A stretch of 35,645 bases of DNA, taken from assembly GCA_030149525.1 (NCBI GenBank), contig JASBRJ010000062.1, positions 1 through 35,645 of the forward strand, read 5' to 3'. The position numbers and the translations under genes were made by a program. The notes beneath the pieces were generated by a model, which made no database searches, was not told the origin of the DNA, and saw only the letters and a program-made list of their open reading frames with translations. This stretch comes from a bacterium (GTDB lineage: Bacteria; Vulcanimicrobiota; Xenobia; Xenobiales; JADMJV01). Position 1 is the stretch's first letter. The number at the start of each line of letters is the position of its first letter. Below, piece by piece: positions 8,124-16,255 of the stretch.

Positions 8124-9356
8124 CTAAGCGCTTCGGTCGCTCACGAGCCGGGGCGGCAAAAGCCCCTGATCGTCCTTTGTGATCATTTCATCGATGAAAG
8201 CCAGCGACGATTTGGAAACTCGCTCGGTGGTTTCGGGAATCGTTCTTGGATTCGGTTGGAAGCTCCGACCCATTTCGATAGTGAAGTTGAGGATGCCGTT
8301 TAGGTCATGGGTGTCGTCGGAAGTGCCTGAAGCAGGATAAAGCCCTACACTCTGCTCCAGATCCCAGCCGTAGCTGGCGTTCTGCATCTTTTTTCCGATC
8401 TCTTTGTAGAGTGCGGCGTTGGGCGATTCTTGCCGGGTGTGGCCGTAGGGGTAGAGAATGGTATCTCCATAGGAGTGGTAGTCTAGAACGCCGCGGATAT
8501 TGGGATTGGAAAGCTCCAGGTCCAGCAACGCTTTGACTTCCGGTTCGCTTCCCCCGAAAGGTCCGCGATAAGTGTCGCTTCTGGGGTTGTCGCTGGTGGC
8601 GGAAAAGTCGTCTCGGGTGTTCCCTGGAGTGTCGCCGGGCGGTCGGTAGACATACATGTGCTCGGGGTTTCCGTCCCAATAGTTGCGGTTGAGATCCACT
8701 CCCACGGCGCTTGTGGGCTCCCCGTTCTGATCCACTTCCAGAGGGCGGCGATTCTTTCTCCACCAACTGTTTTCGTTTCGAGTGAATTCGTAACCGTCGG
8801 GATTCACAATGGGGATAACCCAGAGTTCCGCTTCTTTCAAACGGTTTTGGTTTTCAGGGGTGGATTTGTTGTCCAGAATGTCGTGAACAAGCTTTAGGGG
8901 CGCTTCCACCGTCATCCACTCTCGAGCATGATGGCAGCCCGTCACCACCAGGCCGGTCTTGTGACTGGTGTTTCCTTGGGCTCCTTCGGAAATTTTCAGA
9001 GCCCAAATATCACGACCTTCGGAAGTTTTTCCAAGGCTTTTGAGTTGCACTTCCTCGGGGTGGGCCTTGGCTAGTTCAAAAATTTCTTTTTCCATCTGCT
9101 GGAAAGAGTGGTACCCCTCGGCGTTCGGATTGGGGAGCCCGGCCATCCGACTCTTGAATTCCTGGACCAGATCTTGTCCTTCTGTCTGGTTGAGTGAAAC
9201 GGAGTCTCCCAGCACGGCGGCTGCCACTTCGTGATTGTCTAAATACCCGTTGCCGTTGGTGTCCATCTCTTTAGCGTCGTTGGAGAAGGCTTTGGAAACC
9301 GAAACGGTTTTGCTGCCCAGGGATAGGCGGTAGGAGCGGTTGTCATTCACAAGCAT
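8124..9356 (-). CDS. M14-family zinc carboxypeptidase with N-terminal EF-hand
   Basis: A 410-aa metallo-carboxypeptidase. The M14 zinc site is clear: HHAREW (HxxE, near residue 143) and the later LDYHSYGD histidine. The substrate-binding NPDGYEF and DLNRNYW segments are present, and the catalytic Glu lies in FTIEMGRSF near residue 360. An EF-hand loop, DTNGNGYLDNHE, sits at about residues 32-43, before the peptidase domain. No signal peptide is visible at the called start, although the family is normally exported. The start codon ATG at 9356 has no good Shine-Dalgarno sequence. It is the first gene of a likely two-gene operon with the hydrolase. Confidence 0.93.
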   Translation of the reverse strand: MLVNDNRSYRLSLGSKTVSVSKAFSNDAKEMDTNGNGYLDNHEVAAAVLGDSVSLNQTEGQDLVQEFKSRMAGLPNPNAEGYHSFQQMEKEIFELAKAHPEEVQLKSLGKTSEGRDIWALKISEGAQGNTSHKTGLVVTGCHHAREWMTVEAPLKLVHDILDNKSTPENQNRLKEAELWVIPIVNPDGYEFTRNENSWWRKNRRPLEVDQNGEPTSAVGVDLNRNYWDGNPEHMYVYRPPGDTPGNTRDDFSATSDNPRSDTYRGPFGGSEPEVKALLDLELSNPNIRGVLDYHSYGDTILYPYGHTRQESPNAALYKEIGKKMQNASYGWDLEQSVGLYPASGTSDDTHDLNGILNFTIEMGRSFQPNPRTIPETTERVSKSSLAFIDEMITKDDQGLLPPRLVSDRSA

Positions 9357-9689
9357 GTTAACGAATGTAGAGAATTGAGAACCCCGGTAGGTGTAAGAAT
9401 TGTTACAAGCGAGTTAATCGGACCATTCCAGTTCTGTCACACCTACCTCCTATAGTCTTGTTTTGACTCGAGCAGGAGGCCGCTAGTACAGAGTTTTGAA
9501 ATTTCGTCTCTACCCAGAATCCCGGATCATCTCCACTATGCTCACTTCGCCTCATTCACGTGTGCCCGACACGCGCAATCGGACGAAGCAAGCATCGTCG
9601 AGCGCCCGAAATCCCGGGCAGGGACGAACTTTCAAGACGCTGCACTAGTCCGCCTGTTCCGTCCTATGCTAGCTGTTGGAGGGAAAAAA
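9357..9689. other. Intergenic region between divergent carboxypeptidase and pseudopilin operons
   Basis: I see no convincing gene here. It holds a promoter-like pair facing right (9463-9492), a small GCCCG/CGGGC inverted repeat (9604-9619), and the strong ribosome-binding site GGAGGG (9678-9683), six bases before the ATG at 9690. A short in-frame extension to ATG 9666 exists but lacks a ribosome-binding site. The leader from the candidate promoter to the start codon is about 190 bases, long enough to hold a regulatory RNA, but I recognise none. Confidence 0.5.
9463..9492 (+). promoter_or_regulatory. Candidate promoter for the first pseudopilin operon
   Basis: TTGACT (9463-9468) and TACAGA (9487-9492) are separated by 18 bp. 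The -35 box matches the consensus in five of six positions and the -10 is moderate. Orientation and location fit the operon starting at 9690. Sequence inspection only. Confidence 0.3.
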
Positions 9690-11747
9690 ATGAGGGGACT
9701 CTCTCGCAAAACAAAAGGTTTCAGTTTGATGGAGTTGATGATGGCCATCGTTATCGCTCTTATGGCCGTTGGATTGGGTCTGAAGGGGCTCACAAAAGCT
9801 CGAACCTCCGGAAATTCGGTAGGCTTGGCCACGGCAGTCGGCGCCGAATTTCGCTACGCCCGCGAGAAAGCCATCGCAGGAGGGAGCCCGGTGGCTGTTG
9901 TCATTCCGGCTTCTGTGAGCCGGTCGCTTTTCTGGTTGGAAGGCACCACAGAGCCGGTTGTTACCAGAACGGTAAACTACGAAGGGGACTACCCGAGAGG
10001 TGCCCTCACCGTGGCCACCTATCCCGGGCCCTCTTACCAGAAGAACGCTACTATGCCGGGGTTCAAGTCGAGTGCCTGGACCAATCAATTGGACAGTTGG
10101 CTGCCTTCAGAATATAAGAACGACTTCGTCTTCCTGTTCACTCCGAACGGCTCGGTGATCAGCAACGACCTCCCTGCATTCGACGGAGGATACAGTGTCG
10201 TCGTGAGTACGGGAGCCGAAGTCAGTGCCACGGCAGCCCCGGGGAGCGGGCCCGAATGGGTGAGTGGAAGTGGAGTTTACTATCGGCTGGATTCCGCCGG
10301 GGAGCCTGTCACTGTGAATCTCAGCCTTTCCGGCGCTGTGGAAGTCCGCAAGGGTTTACTTGGCTGGAACGGCGCGGGAGTGGAGGAGCAGGGAGCCCCG
10401 CACGCTCCGGCTTCCAAGCCTCCCAACCCCGAGGTGGACTACACCCCCAAGGCACCCAACATCATTTTCAGTCGAATCACTCCACCGGCCGAAGAGGTGG
10501 ACGGGCAGATGGTTCATGTTCTCGATAAGGGTGAGTATCTGACCCTGGAAGTTTTTGCCCGCTCTGGTGACGGCAAACCGATCTTTGCAGCCTGGAATGA
10601 CGTCCCCATGACAAAGGGTGGCGACCCCGATTTCAAGGGCAGATTTTCTGTTCCTAACGGTCAACCGGAGAGAATGGAGTTTTATCCCGAGTTTGATATA
10701 GACGACGACGGGACGATGGAGGAGAACATCTGGCGCTCGGTCTGGACTTGGACGCCACCGAAAGATGCTGAGGCAGGTGATCGCTATCGATTGAACGCCG
10801 ACGTGAGCGACGCCAAAAAGTCGTTCTCGGCCACGATACCCAACATCCCGCCCGTCGATGTGGCGCCTCCCGGGGAGATTGTCTTCGAACGACAACAAGG
10901 GGGACGCTGGCACCTTTTCACCATGTGGGCCGACGGGAGCCGGGTGAAGCGATTGACCGAAGGCCCCCACAACTATCGTTGCGCTTCTGCTACGGCCAAC
11001 GGCAAGTTCATCGCTTATGAGAGGGACGGAAACGAAGTCTGGGTGATGAATTCCGACGGGTCGGGGGCGCTAAGGGTCGCCAACGGGAAAGTCCCCACTA
11101 TCAGTCCCACCGGGAGTGCCATCGCTTACATGGTGGGCGGCAATCTCACAATTAAGAGGCTGGATAGCGCCAGTGGCGTGGAAAGAGTCGTTTCTTCCAG
11201 CATAACCCAGGTGGCAGGCGCGCCGGCTCCCAGCAACCGGGTGGCCTGGAGTCCCGGGGGCGACTGGATCTACTACACCGACCCCGGAGGCGGAACTCTG
11301 CTGGGCACCAAAATCTCCTATCCCGGCGACAATCTCATCCTGGGGGCCACCAGTCCGGGTGCTCCCATCACCAACGTCATCAGCACTCCCCAACTGGGCG
11401 GGCTGTTTTCCGACCGAAGCGGCCACTTCGTTTTTTATCACGGAGACCAGAGCGACCCTTACTTGGGGCGATACGTCCTTGATACCAGTACCCCCGGAAG
11501 CCCCGACTACGGAAGACCTCTGTACGCGGGTCCACCGAACCATCGAGTCTCTAGCGGCCAAAATGAGTTTTATCCCGCCATCTCTCCCGACGGTCGCCTA
11601 CTGCTTTTCACTCAAGAGGTGGGGGGAGTGTCTCAGATCTTTCGTTGCCCCATCACGGCCTTCAATAACTCTGCCGTGGAGACCCAACTCACTAACGGTC
11701 CGGCGAGCATGAGACCGGCTTGGATTCGCCAGCGGGAAGGGTTCTGA
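9690..11747 (+). CDS. FimT/GspH-like pseudopilin fused to a TolB-like beta-propeller
   Basis: A 685-aa protein. The N-terminus is a type IV prepilin leader and helix: TKG followed by FSLMELMMAIVIALM, with Glu at +5 after the predicted prepilin-peptidase cut. The next segment (AEFRYAREKAIAGGSPV) resembles FimT/GspH. A middle region of about 250-390 looks Ig-like or beta-sandwich. The last 300 residues carry PD40/TolB-type repeats such as FTMWADGSRVKRLTEGP, VWVMNSDGSGALRVANG, AWSPGGDWIYYT and YPAISPDGRLLLFTQ. Minor pilins usually have about 150-200 residues, so this one is greatly extended and could form a pilus tip or surface sensor. Start ATG 9690 has GGAGGG six bases upstream. It begins a four-gene cluster; the next gene starts two bases after its stop. 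Confidence 0.88.
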   Translation: MRGLSRKTKGFSLMELMMAIVIALMAVGLGLKGLTKARTSGNSVGLATAVGAEFRYAREKAIAGGSPVAVVIPASVSRSLFWLEGTTEPVVTRTVNYEGDYPRGALTVATYPGPSYQKNATMPGFKSSAWTNQLDSWLPSEYKNDFVFLFTPNGSVISNDLPAFDGGYSVVVSTGAEVSATAAPGSGPEWVSGSGVYYRLDSAGEPVTVNLSLSGAVEVRKGLLGWNGAGVEEQGAPHAPASKPPNPEVDYTPKAPNIIFSRITPPAEEVDGQMVHVLDKGEYLTLEVFARSGDGKPIFAAWNDVPMTKGGDPDFKGRFSVPNGQPERMEFYPEFDIDDDGTMEENIWRSVWTWTPPKDAEAGDRYRLNADVSDAKKSFSATIPNIPPVDVAPPGEIVFERQQGGRWHLFTMWADGSRVKRLTEGPHNYRCASATANGKFIAYERDGNEVWVMNSDGSGALRVANGKVPTISPTGSAIAYMVGGNLTIKRLDSASGVERVVSSSITQVAGAPAPSNRVAWSPGGDWIYYTDPGGGTLLGTKISYPGDNLILGATSPGAPITNVISTPQLGGLFSDRSGHFVFYHGDQSDPYLGRYVLDTSTPGSPDYGRPLYAGPPNHRVSSGQNEFYPAISPDGRLLLFTQEVGGVSQIFRCPITAFNNSAVETQLTNGPASMRPAWIRQREGF

Positions 11748-11748
11748 T

Positions 11749-12666
11749 GTGAGGAGCTTGAGCCGGCGCGGCGTCAGTTTATCGGAAGCGATCATAGCCT
11801 GTTTCATTCTGACCTTTGCCATGATGATTACCGCCTCATTATTTCACAGCGCTCTGAATCACTCTGTGCGTATCGACCGCAAGCAGAAGGCGGCAAGAGT
11901 CGCGGAGCAGCAAGTGGAGCTGATACGAAGTTGGTCGAGGGCACATCACGGTACCAACGGGGATCTTAGCTTCGTGGAGGGCTGGTCCGCCTACGACGGG
12001 GTTGTGGCCGAGTCCCCCGATAATCCCGGATACACAGTTGCGACCACCGTAGAGCCTTATGAACTGTTCAGTCCTTCCAAGGAATTTGAAAAGATCAACT
12101 TCGCTGCCATGGAAGACGAGAATTTCCCCAACGACCAGATCGACCCTAACGATCCGAGCGACAAACGCAAGTTGGCGGACTCGGCCTACCTGGTGACGGT
12201 GACGGTTTCCTGGGGCACAAGGACGGGGGAGAGGCTCACCACCAGAACTCTGGTGACCGATCCGGTTCGCGACCACGGCTGGGACGCCAACAACGCTTCC
12301 AAGGCGATCACTTTGGAGTACCATACAGGAGGGTCTTGGGGAAATTCGGCGCCAGGGTTCCTGGCCAAGAACGCTTCCTTGAAGTTGCGGGCTTTCGTAG
12401 AGGACCGCAAGGGAGAGGCTGTGGACAACGCCGTGGTCACCTGGTATGTCGACCCCGATTGCACCGGGAAAGGCACGATTGTGAGTCTTCCGCAAAACCC
12501 GGAGAGGGCTGTCTTTACAAATATGGTTAAGATCGATCAGGACCCGGATGTCACCGGCGAGGAACTCACCGTTCATACGGGAGGGCGGGTCCGCCTGGTG
12601 GCGCGCGTGCGACTGGGTGGCATTGAAGCGGTCAAGAAAACACCTTACATCCAGTTAGGCGAGTGA
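11749..12666 (+). CDS. PilV/GspI-like pseudopilin with Ig-like C-terminus
   Basis: A 305-aa minor pilin. The leader SRRG is followed by VSLSEAIIACFILTFAMM, with Glu at +5. The helical segment RKQKAARVAEQQVELIRSW fits the PilV/GspI pattern. Residues from about 210 (KNASLKLRAFVEDRKGEAVD, then NAVVTWYV) resemble a bacterial Ig-like domain. The start is GTG at 11749, since the overlapping ATG is immediately followed by TGA; GGAAGG lies eight bases upstream. Its stop overlaps the next gene region, so the two are closely coupled. The role is inferred: priming or tip component of a type IV pilus or type II secretion pseudopilus. Confidence 0.85.
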   Translation: MRSLSRRGVSLSEAIIACFILTFAMMITASLFHSALNHSVRIDRKQKAARVAEQQVELIRSWSRAHHGTNGDLSFVEGWSAYDGVVAESPDNPGYTVATTVEPYELFSPSKEFEKINFAAMEDENFPNDQIDPNDPSDKRKLADSAYLVTVTVSWGTRTGERLTTRTLVTDPVRDHGWDANNASKAITLEYHTGGSWGNSAPGFLAKNASLKLRAFVEDRKGEAVDNAVVTWYVDPDCTGKGTIVSLPQNPERAVFTNMVKIDQDPDVTGEELTVHTGGRVRLVARVRLGGIEAVKKTPYIQLGE

Positions 12667-12668
12667 AT

Positions 12669-13259
12669 ATGAGAAAGAGAAAGAGCCCTGCCTTTACCTT
12701 GTTGGAAAGCTTGATAGCGATGTTTATGCTGTCGCTCGTCCTAACTTTTACGGCGCTTCTTTTCCACAAATCCTATCAAGTGACGAGAAAGCTCGACGAA
12801 AAGGAGCGAACTCGCCAAGCGGCTCGGATGGGTTTAGACCGAATTACCAGCGAATTGCGGGAAGCCGTGGAGATTACCGATTCAGGCGGTGGGGTTTTGG
12901 AGTTCCTAAAGATCGACCCGAACGCCACCATTGTTGAGCCGGAGGCTGAACCGGAAGACCCCGAGGACGACTTTGAGCCTGCCCCCTATAACGCGATGAT
13001 TGCCTACCCGCTCTCCTCTCGTTTACGAGTGCGCTATCGGACCGAGAACGAGAAACTTATTCGAGAGGTTCGTCGGGCTTCGGGAGGCGGCTGGGTTGGC
13101 CAGGTTGTGGTGGTCGGGGTCAATTCTTTCCTGTGTGAGCAGAATCCGGACAATCGGGGAGAGGTGGATGTGACAGTGTCGGTGTTGGACAATCGGATTG
13201 TGAAGACCATATCAAGTCGGGTGTTGTGCCCGTGTATTCGGGAGGAGTTCGGAGTATGA
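12669..13259 (+). CDS. PilW/GspJ-like pseudopilin
   Basis: A 196-aa minor pilin. MRKRKSPA precedes FTLLESLIAMFMLSLVLTF, so the predicted cut follows Ala rather than the usual Gly; Glu at +5 is kept. The segment RQAARMGLDRITSELREAVEI is typical of PilW/GspJ. An acidic loop (EPEAEPEDPEDDFEP-like, about residues 95-110) follows. I chose ATG 12669 because GGCGAG lies at usable spacing; a GTG six bases earlier would be too close to it. The gene sits third in the cluster and overlaps the next gene by four bases at ATG 13256. Confidence 0.85.
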   Translation: MRKRKSPAFTLLESLIAMFMLSLVLTFTALLFHKSYQVTRKLDEKERTRQAARMGLDRITSELREAVEITDSGGGVLEFLKIDPNATIVEPEAEPEDPEDDFEPAPYNAMIAYPLSSRLRVRYRTENEKLIREVRRASGGGWVGQVVVVGVNSFLCEQNPDNRGEVDVTVSVLDNRIVKTISSRVLCPCIREEFGV

Positions 13260-13747
13260 TGAGGATCTCAAGGGGCCACGGTTTCGTGCTTGTGGCCATG
13301 CTATTGATCTCGGTGATTCTTCTTGTCTCCGGGCTTGGTATTATGAGTGCTCAGGCCTCTCGCTATGCCGCCTCTGCTGTGATCTCCGAGGGTCTTCAAG
13401 CCCGTAACGCCGCCCTTTCCGGGCTTGAGGATGTGAGGGTGAAGCTGGCCAAAGATGTCAAGTTCCCGCCCCGCAAGAGTAAGGATCGCGGTCAATCAAA
13501 ATTCGCCTATTCCGAAGACCTCTCCACCGACCCGGAGGTTTCCTACTCTGTCGTCGTCGACTATGGATTGGAGCGAGAGGTGAACGTGCCCAGCCGCTTT
13601 GAGCCCTTTCGCTGGGGAATCTATCGTATCACCGTGAGTGGTTATGTCGGTCCTCGCAACGAACCGATAGCTCAGTCTTTGATCTATGCTGAATACGATA
13701 TCGGTTCAGGGGCCTTCATCCGGTTTGAGGACCGGGGGAGTCTTTAA
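13256..13747 (+). CDS. PilX/GspK-like pseudopilin
   Basis: About 163 aa. MMRISRGHG is followed by FVLVAMLLISVILLVSGLG, a prepilin helix without the +5 Glu, as is usual for PilX and GspK. ASRYAASAVISEGLQARNAALSGLEDVRVKL matches the PilX pattern in which helix residues follow the membrane segment. Start is ATG 13256 or 13259; GGAGGAG at 13241-13247 is eight bases before the first. The longer reading from 13226 lacks support. It is the last gene of the cluster. Only 22 bases separate it from the convergent M23 gene, with a GC-rich CCGGCCGG motif but no clear terminator. Confidence 0.82.
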   Translation: MMRISRGHGFVLVAMLLISVILLVSGLGIMSAQASRYAASAVISEGLQARNAALSGLEDVRVKLAKDVKFPPRKSKDRGQSKFAYSEDLSTDPEVSYSVVVDYGLEREVNVPSRFEPFRWGIYRITVSGYVGPRNEPIAQSLIYAEYDIGSGAFIRFEDRGSL

Positions 13748-13769
13748 GCCCCCCCGGCCGGCCAAGGCT

Positions 13770-14468
13770 CTACAGCTTCATCACTTGCTCGGGGTTGATC
13801 TGACGCCCCGACTTGTCCAGAACTTCGAAGTGCAGATGAGAGCCGGTGGAGGTTCCGGTGCTTCCCATTTTTCCGATGACCTGACCGGCTTGAACCTGAG
13901 AACCCACTTGAACATCGCGACTATTGAGATGGCCGTAACGAGTTTTGGTGCCGTCGGCGTGCTGGATCTCAATCCATTTGCCGTAGCCTGTGGCCTGATC
14001 TTTGGAAACGGTGACTCTTCCTGCTTTGGCAGCCCTCACCGGAGTGTTGAGAGGAGCGGCAAGATCGATCCCCTTATGGTAAGTGCTGGCCCCGGCAGTG
14101 GGGGCTTTTCTCGGTCCGAAACGGCTGGAAATCCGATAGTTATCTACCGGAGAGACAAAACCACCCCCCACAGACTTCGCATCGCCTACGGGTGCGCTTG
14201 AGGCGGCACCACCGGCACCACCGGCACCGCTGCTACCGAGGAAATTGCCGAGAGGGCTTCCTCCTGCGTGGAAGCCTCCTCCGGAGCCGAAAGCGGGGCG
14301 AGCACCGGAGAAGGCGGCTTGCCCGGATTCTCCCGCCACCAGGGCGAACACGGTCATCATCATCTTCATCATCTGGCTGAGCAGGAGCATCTGCATGCCC
14401 AAACCCATCATACTTTGGGCTCCGAAGGTCGGCGGCGAAAAGGGTGAGAGAGGTTGATTGATATACAC
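13770..14468 (-). CDS. M23-family (LytM-like) peptidase
   Basis: A 232-aa protein with a C-terminal M23 domain that normally cuts peptidoglycan cross-bridges. SRFGPRKAPTAGASTYHKGID gives the HxxxD zinc ligands (H and D of HKGID), YGHL the next conserved His region, and SHLHFE the HxH motif. All key residues are present. The N-terminus is unusual: a Met- and Leu-rich hydrophobic stretch at about residues 17-45 (GLGMQMLLLSQMMKMMMTVF) instead of a standard signal peptide, followed by a Gly/Ala-rich linker. This may anchor it in the membrane. Start is GTG 14468 with AAGGAG six bases upstream, partly inside a hairpin (14472-14495). Confidence 0.9.
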   Translation of the reverse strand: MYINQPLSPFSPPTFGAQSMMGLGMQMLLLSQMMKMMMTVFALVAGESGQAAFSGARPAFGSGGGFHAGGSPLGNFLGSSGAGGAGGAASSAPVGDAKSVGGGFVSPVDNYRISSRFGPRKAPTAGASTYHKGIDLAAPLNTPVRAAKAGRVTVSKDQATGYGKWIEIQHADGTKTRYGHLNSRDVQVGSQVQAGQVIGKMGSTGTSTGSHLHFEVLDKSGRQINPEQVMKL

Positions 14469-14471
14469 GTT

Positions 14472-14495
14472 GGACTCCTTGTTGGATTTGAGTCC
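14472..14495 (-). promoter_or_regulatory. Inverted repeat overlapping the M23 gene ribosome-binding site
   Basis: GGACTC and GAGTCC arms pair across a 12-base loop in the message. The 3' arm contains the last three bases of the AAGGAG Shine-Dalgarno sequence, so folding could reduce ribosome access. Six base pairs with a large loop is modest, and the effect is inferred. Confidence 0.3.
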
Positions 14496-14564
14496 AGATT
14501 ACGGATTGCCGCTGTGACCTATGAGGAACCGGGCGGGTCTTATGTTAAAAAGATGTAAATCGGC

Positions 14565-16172
14565 TTATTCTTCCGGGTGGGCGTCGTGGTCGGGGTCTTC
14601 TTCGCGAGCCATCTTGATCTGTTCCTCGGCCAATTCTTTAGTGAGGATTTCCAAGACCGCATCGGAAATGAGCCCCCGTTCGTAGGCTTCCCTCAGAGTC
14701 GCCAGTTGGGCGGTCATGAGGTTCTTGCGAGCGTCCCTAACCTGCTCCTGGCGGATGCTGATCTGTTTTGTGCCCAGTTCTTTCACCTCTTCTTGTAAGC
14801 GCAACATCGCCTCTTCGTGAGGCGCAGCCAACTCGTCAAAGACATCCACACTGATACTCAAACGCGCCTTCATACGCCTCAGCTCTTTGAGGCAACGCTG
14901 ATGCATCAGCATCTGACCGAGTTTGATTTCGTAGTTGGTCACTTCATCGGACTCCTGGCCGATGATCTTGAGGCCTCTTAGAAGTTTCGGCATGGTGAGG
15001 CCCTGGAGGAAGAGGGAGAGAATCACAACCCCAAATGTCATGAGGAGGATCTGGTCTTTGTACTCGCTTGCCGGAAGTCCGATGGCAAGAGCCATAGAGA
15101 TCGAGCCTCTGAGCCCGGCCCAAACAATCACGGTTTGCCAGGCAGCCGAGATGGGGCGGTCTATTTTGCCTGCCAGCGGCACAAGGATGAGCATAACCAA
15201 GAGTCTTGCCAGCACAACGCACACGAAAGCGGCCAGAATCTCTCGCCAGTTGTGAGCCATCTGTCGCAGGTCCACCTGAGTTCCGATGAGCAAAAAGACC
15301 AGCGAATTCATCAGAAAACCGGCATACTCCCAAAAGGCTGCCATCATCACCTGGGTGTTGGGCGACATCCCGATCTCTTTTCCGTAATTTCCGTAGATCA
15401 GACCCGCTGCAATAACTGCCATCACTCCCGAGACTCCCAGGTGTTCGGCCGCGATGTAGGAGCCGTAGGCCAGAATCGTGCTCAGGGTTATTTCGATGAG
15501 ATGATCGTCGATCATAGCGGTGAGCTTCGAGATGACGTAGCCAAGGAGAGCGCCGAGAAGCAGTCCACCCACGGAAACGAGAAGGAAGCTGAAGAAGGCG
15601 GAAGTCAAAGAAAACTTGCCGGTGATCGCCAGGGCCAGGAGAATTTTGAAGACCACAACGGCGGCACCGTCGTTGAACAAGCTTTCTCCCTCCACCAGAA
15701 TGGAAAGTCGGGAAGGGGCTTTCAGTTCTTTGAACAGGGCCAAGACCGAGATAGGATCGGTGGCGCTCACCAGGGCTCCAAAAACAAGCGTCCAGGCAAG
15801 GGGAATACCGAACCACCAGTTCAGACCATAGCCCACCGCCAAAGAGGCCAGTATAACCCCGGGAATGGCAAACAGTGCTATCGGTTTGGCGTTCTCTCTC
15901 AGATGTTTGACATGAAGATTGATGGCCGCCTCAAATAAGAGGACGGGGAGAAAAATTGTGAAGACAAGCTCCGGGGTGAGAACGATCTCGAGATCGATAA
16001 AATGTTGAGCCCGCAGAATGCCGACCCCCAGTCCGGCAGCCACCAGGGCGATGGAGTAGGGCAGCCTGACCCACTTCACAAAAATCGCCACAGCGGCGAT
16101 GATCATAAGTTCTGTGACCAGAACCGAGGAGCCTAATTCCGTCGTGACAGCATCTGCTAGGAAGAACATCAC
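14565..16172 (-). CDS. CPA1-family Na+/H+ antiporter
   Basis: A 535-aa inner-membrane cation/proton antiporter of the NhaP/CPA1 group. About 12 hydrophobic segments cover residues 15-405. Diagnostic motifs are FLPVLLFEAAINLH, SATDPISVLALFKEL and EGESLFNDGAAVVVF, including the NDG acidic transport site, and WAGLRGSISMALAIGLP near residue 345. A cytoplasmic tail of about 120 mostly helical, charged residues follows (LKELRRMKARLSISVDVF onward) and may regulate the channel. The start is GTG 16172 or ATG 16169. It exports Na+ (or K+/Li+) in exchange for protons; the ion is not predictable. The M23 gene lies 96 bp downstream in the same direction. Confidence 0.95.
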   Translation of the reverse strand: MMFFLADAVTTELGSSVLVTELMIIAAVAIFVKWVRLPYSIALVAAGLGVGILRAQHFIDLEIVLTPELVFTIFLPVLLFEAAINLHVKHLRENAKPIALFAIPGVILASLAVGYGLNWWFGIPLAWTLVFGALVSATDPISVLALFKELKAPSRLSILVEGESLFNDGAAVVVFKILLALAITGKFSLTSAFFSFLLVSVGGLLLGALLGYVISKLTAMIDDHLIEITLSTILAYGSYIAAEHLGVSGVMAVIAAGLIYGNYGKEIGMSPNTQVMMAAFWEYAGFLMNSLVFLLIGTQVDLRQMAHNWREILAAFVCVVLARLLVMLILVPLAGKIDRPISAAWQTVIVWAGLRGSISMALAIGLPASEYKDQILLMTFGVVILSLFLQGLTMPKLLRGLKIIGQESDEVTNYEIKLGQMLMHQRCLKELRRMKARLSISVDVFDELAAPHEEAMLRLQEEVKELGTKQISIRQEQVRDARKNLMTAQLATLREAYERGLISDAVLEILTKELAEEQIKMAREEDPDHDAHPEE

Positions 16173-16255
16173 GGCAACTTGGCCCTGGGAGGCGGAAGGC
16201 CTTCTGTCCGAACTCCCAAGGTAGGGGCATCGTGGTTGGCCGAGAAGCCGACGGT

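Noticed and set aside
9666-9689. Longer start of the pseudopilin-TolB gene
   Set aside because: It adds eight residues before the leader and lacks a ribosome-binding site, whereas ATG 9690 has GGAGGG at ideal spacing.
11839-12576. 245-aa open frame on the minus strand
   Set aside because: It is antisense to the PilV-like gene and lacks recognisable features.
13748-13769. CCGGCCGG palindrome as a terminator between the PilX-like and M23 genes
   Set aside because: The palindrome has no loop or T tract, and 22 bases is too short for a convincing terminator.
15135-15938. 267-aa open frame on the plus strand
   Set aside because: It lies opposite the antiporter and is rich in His, Gln and Gly, typical of reverse translation of membrane segments.
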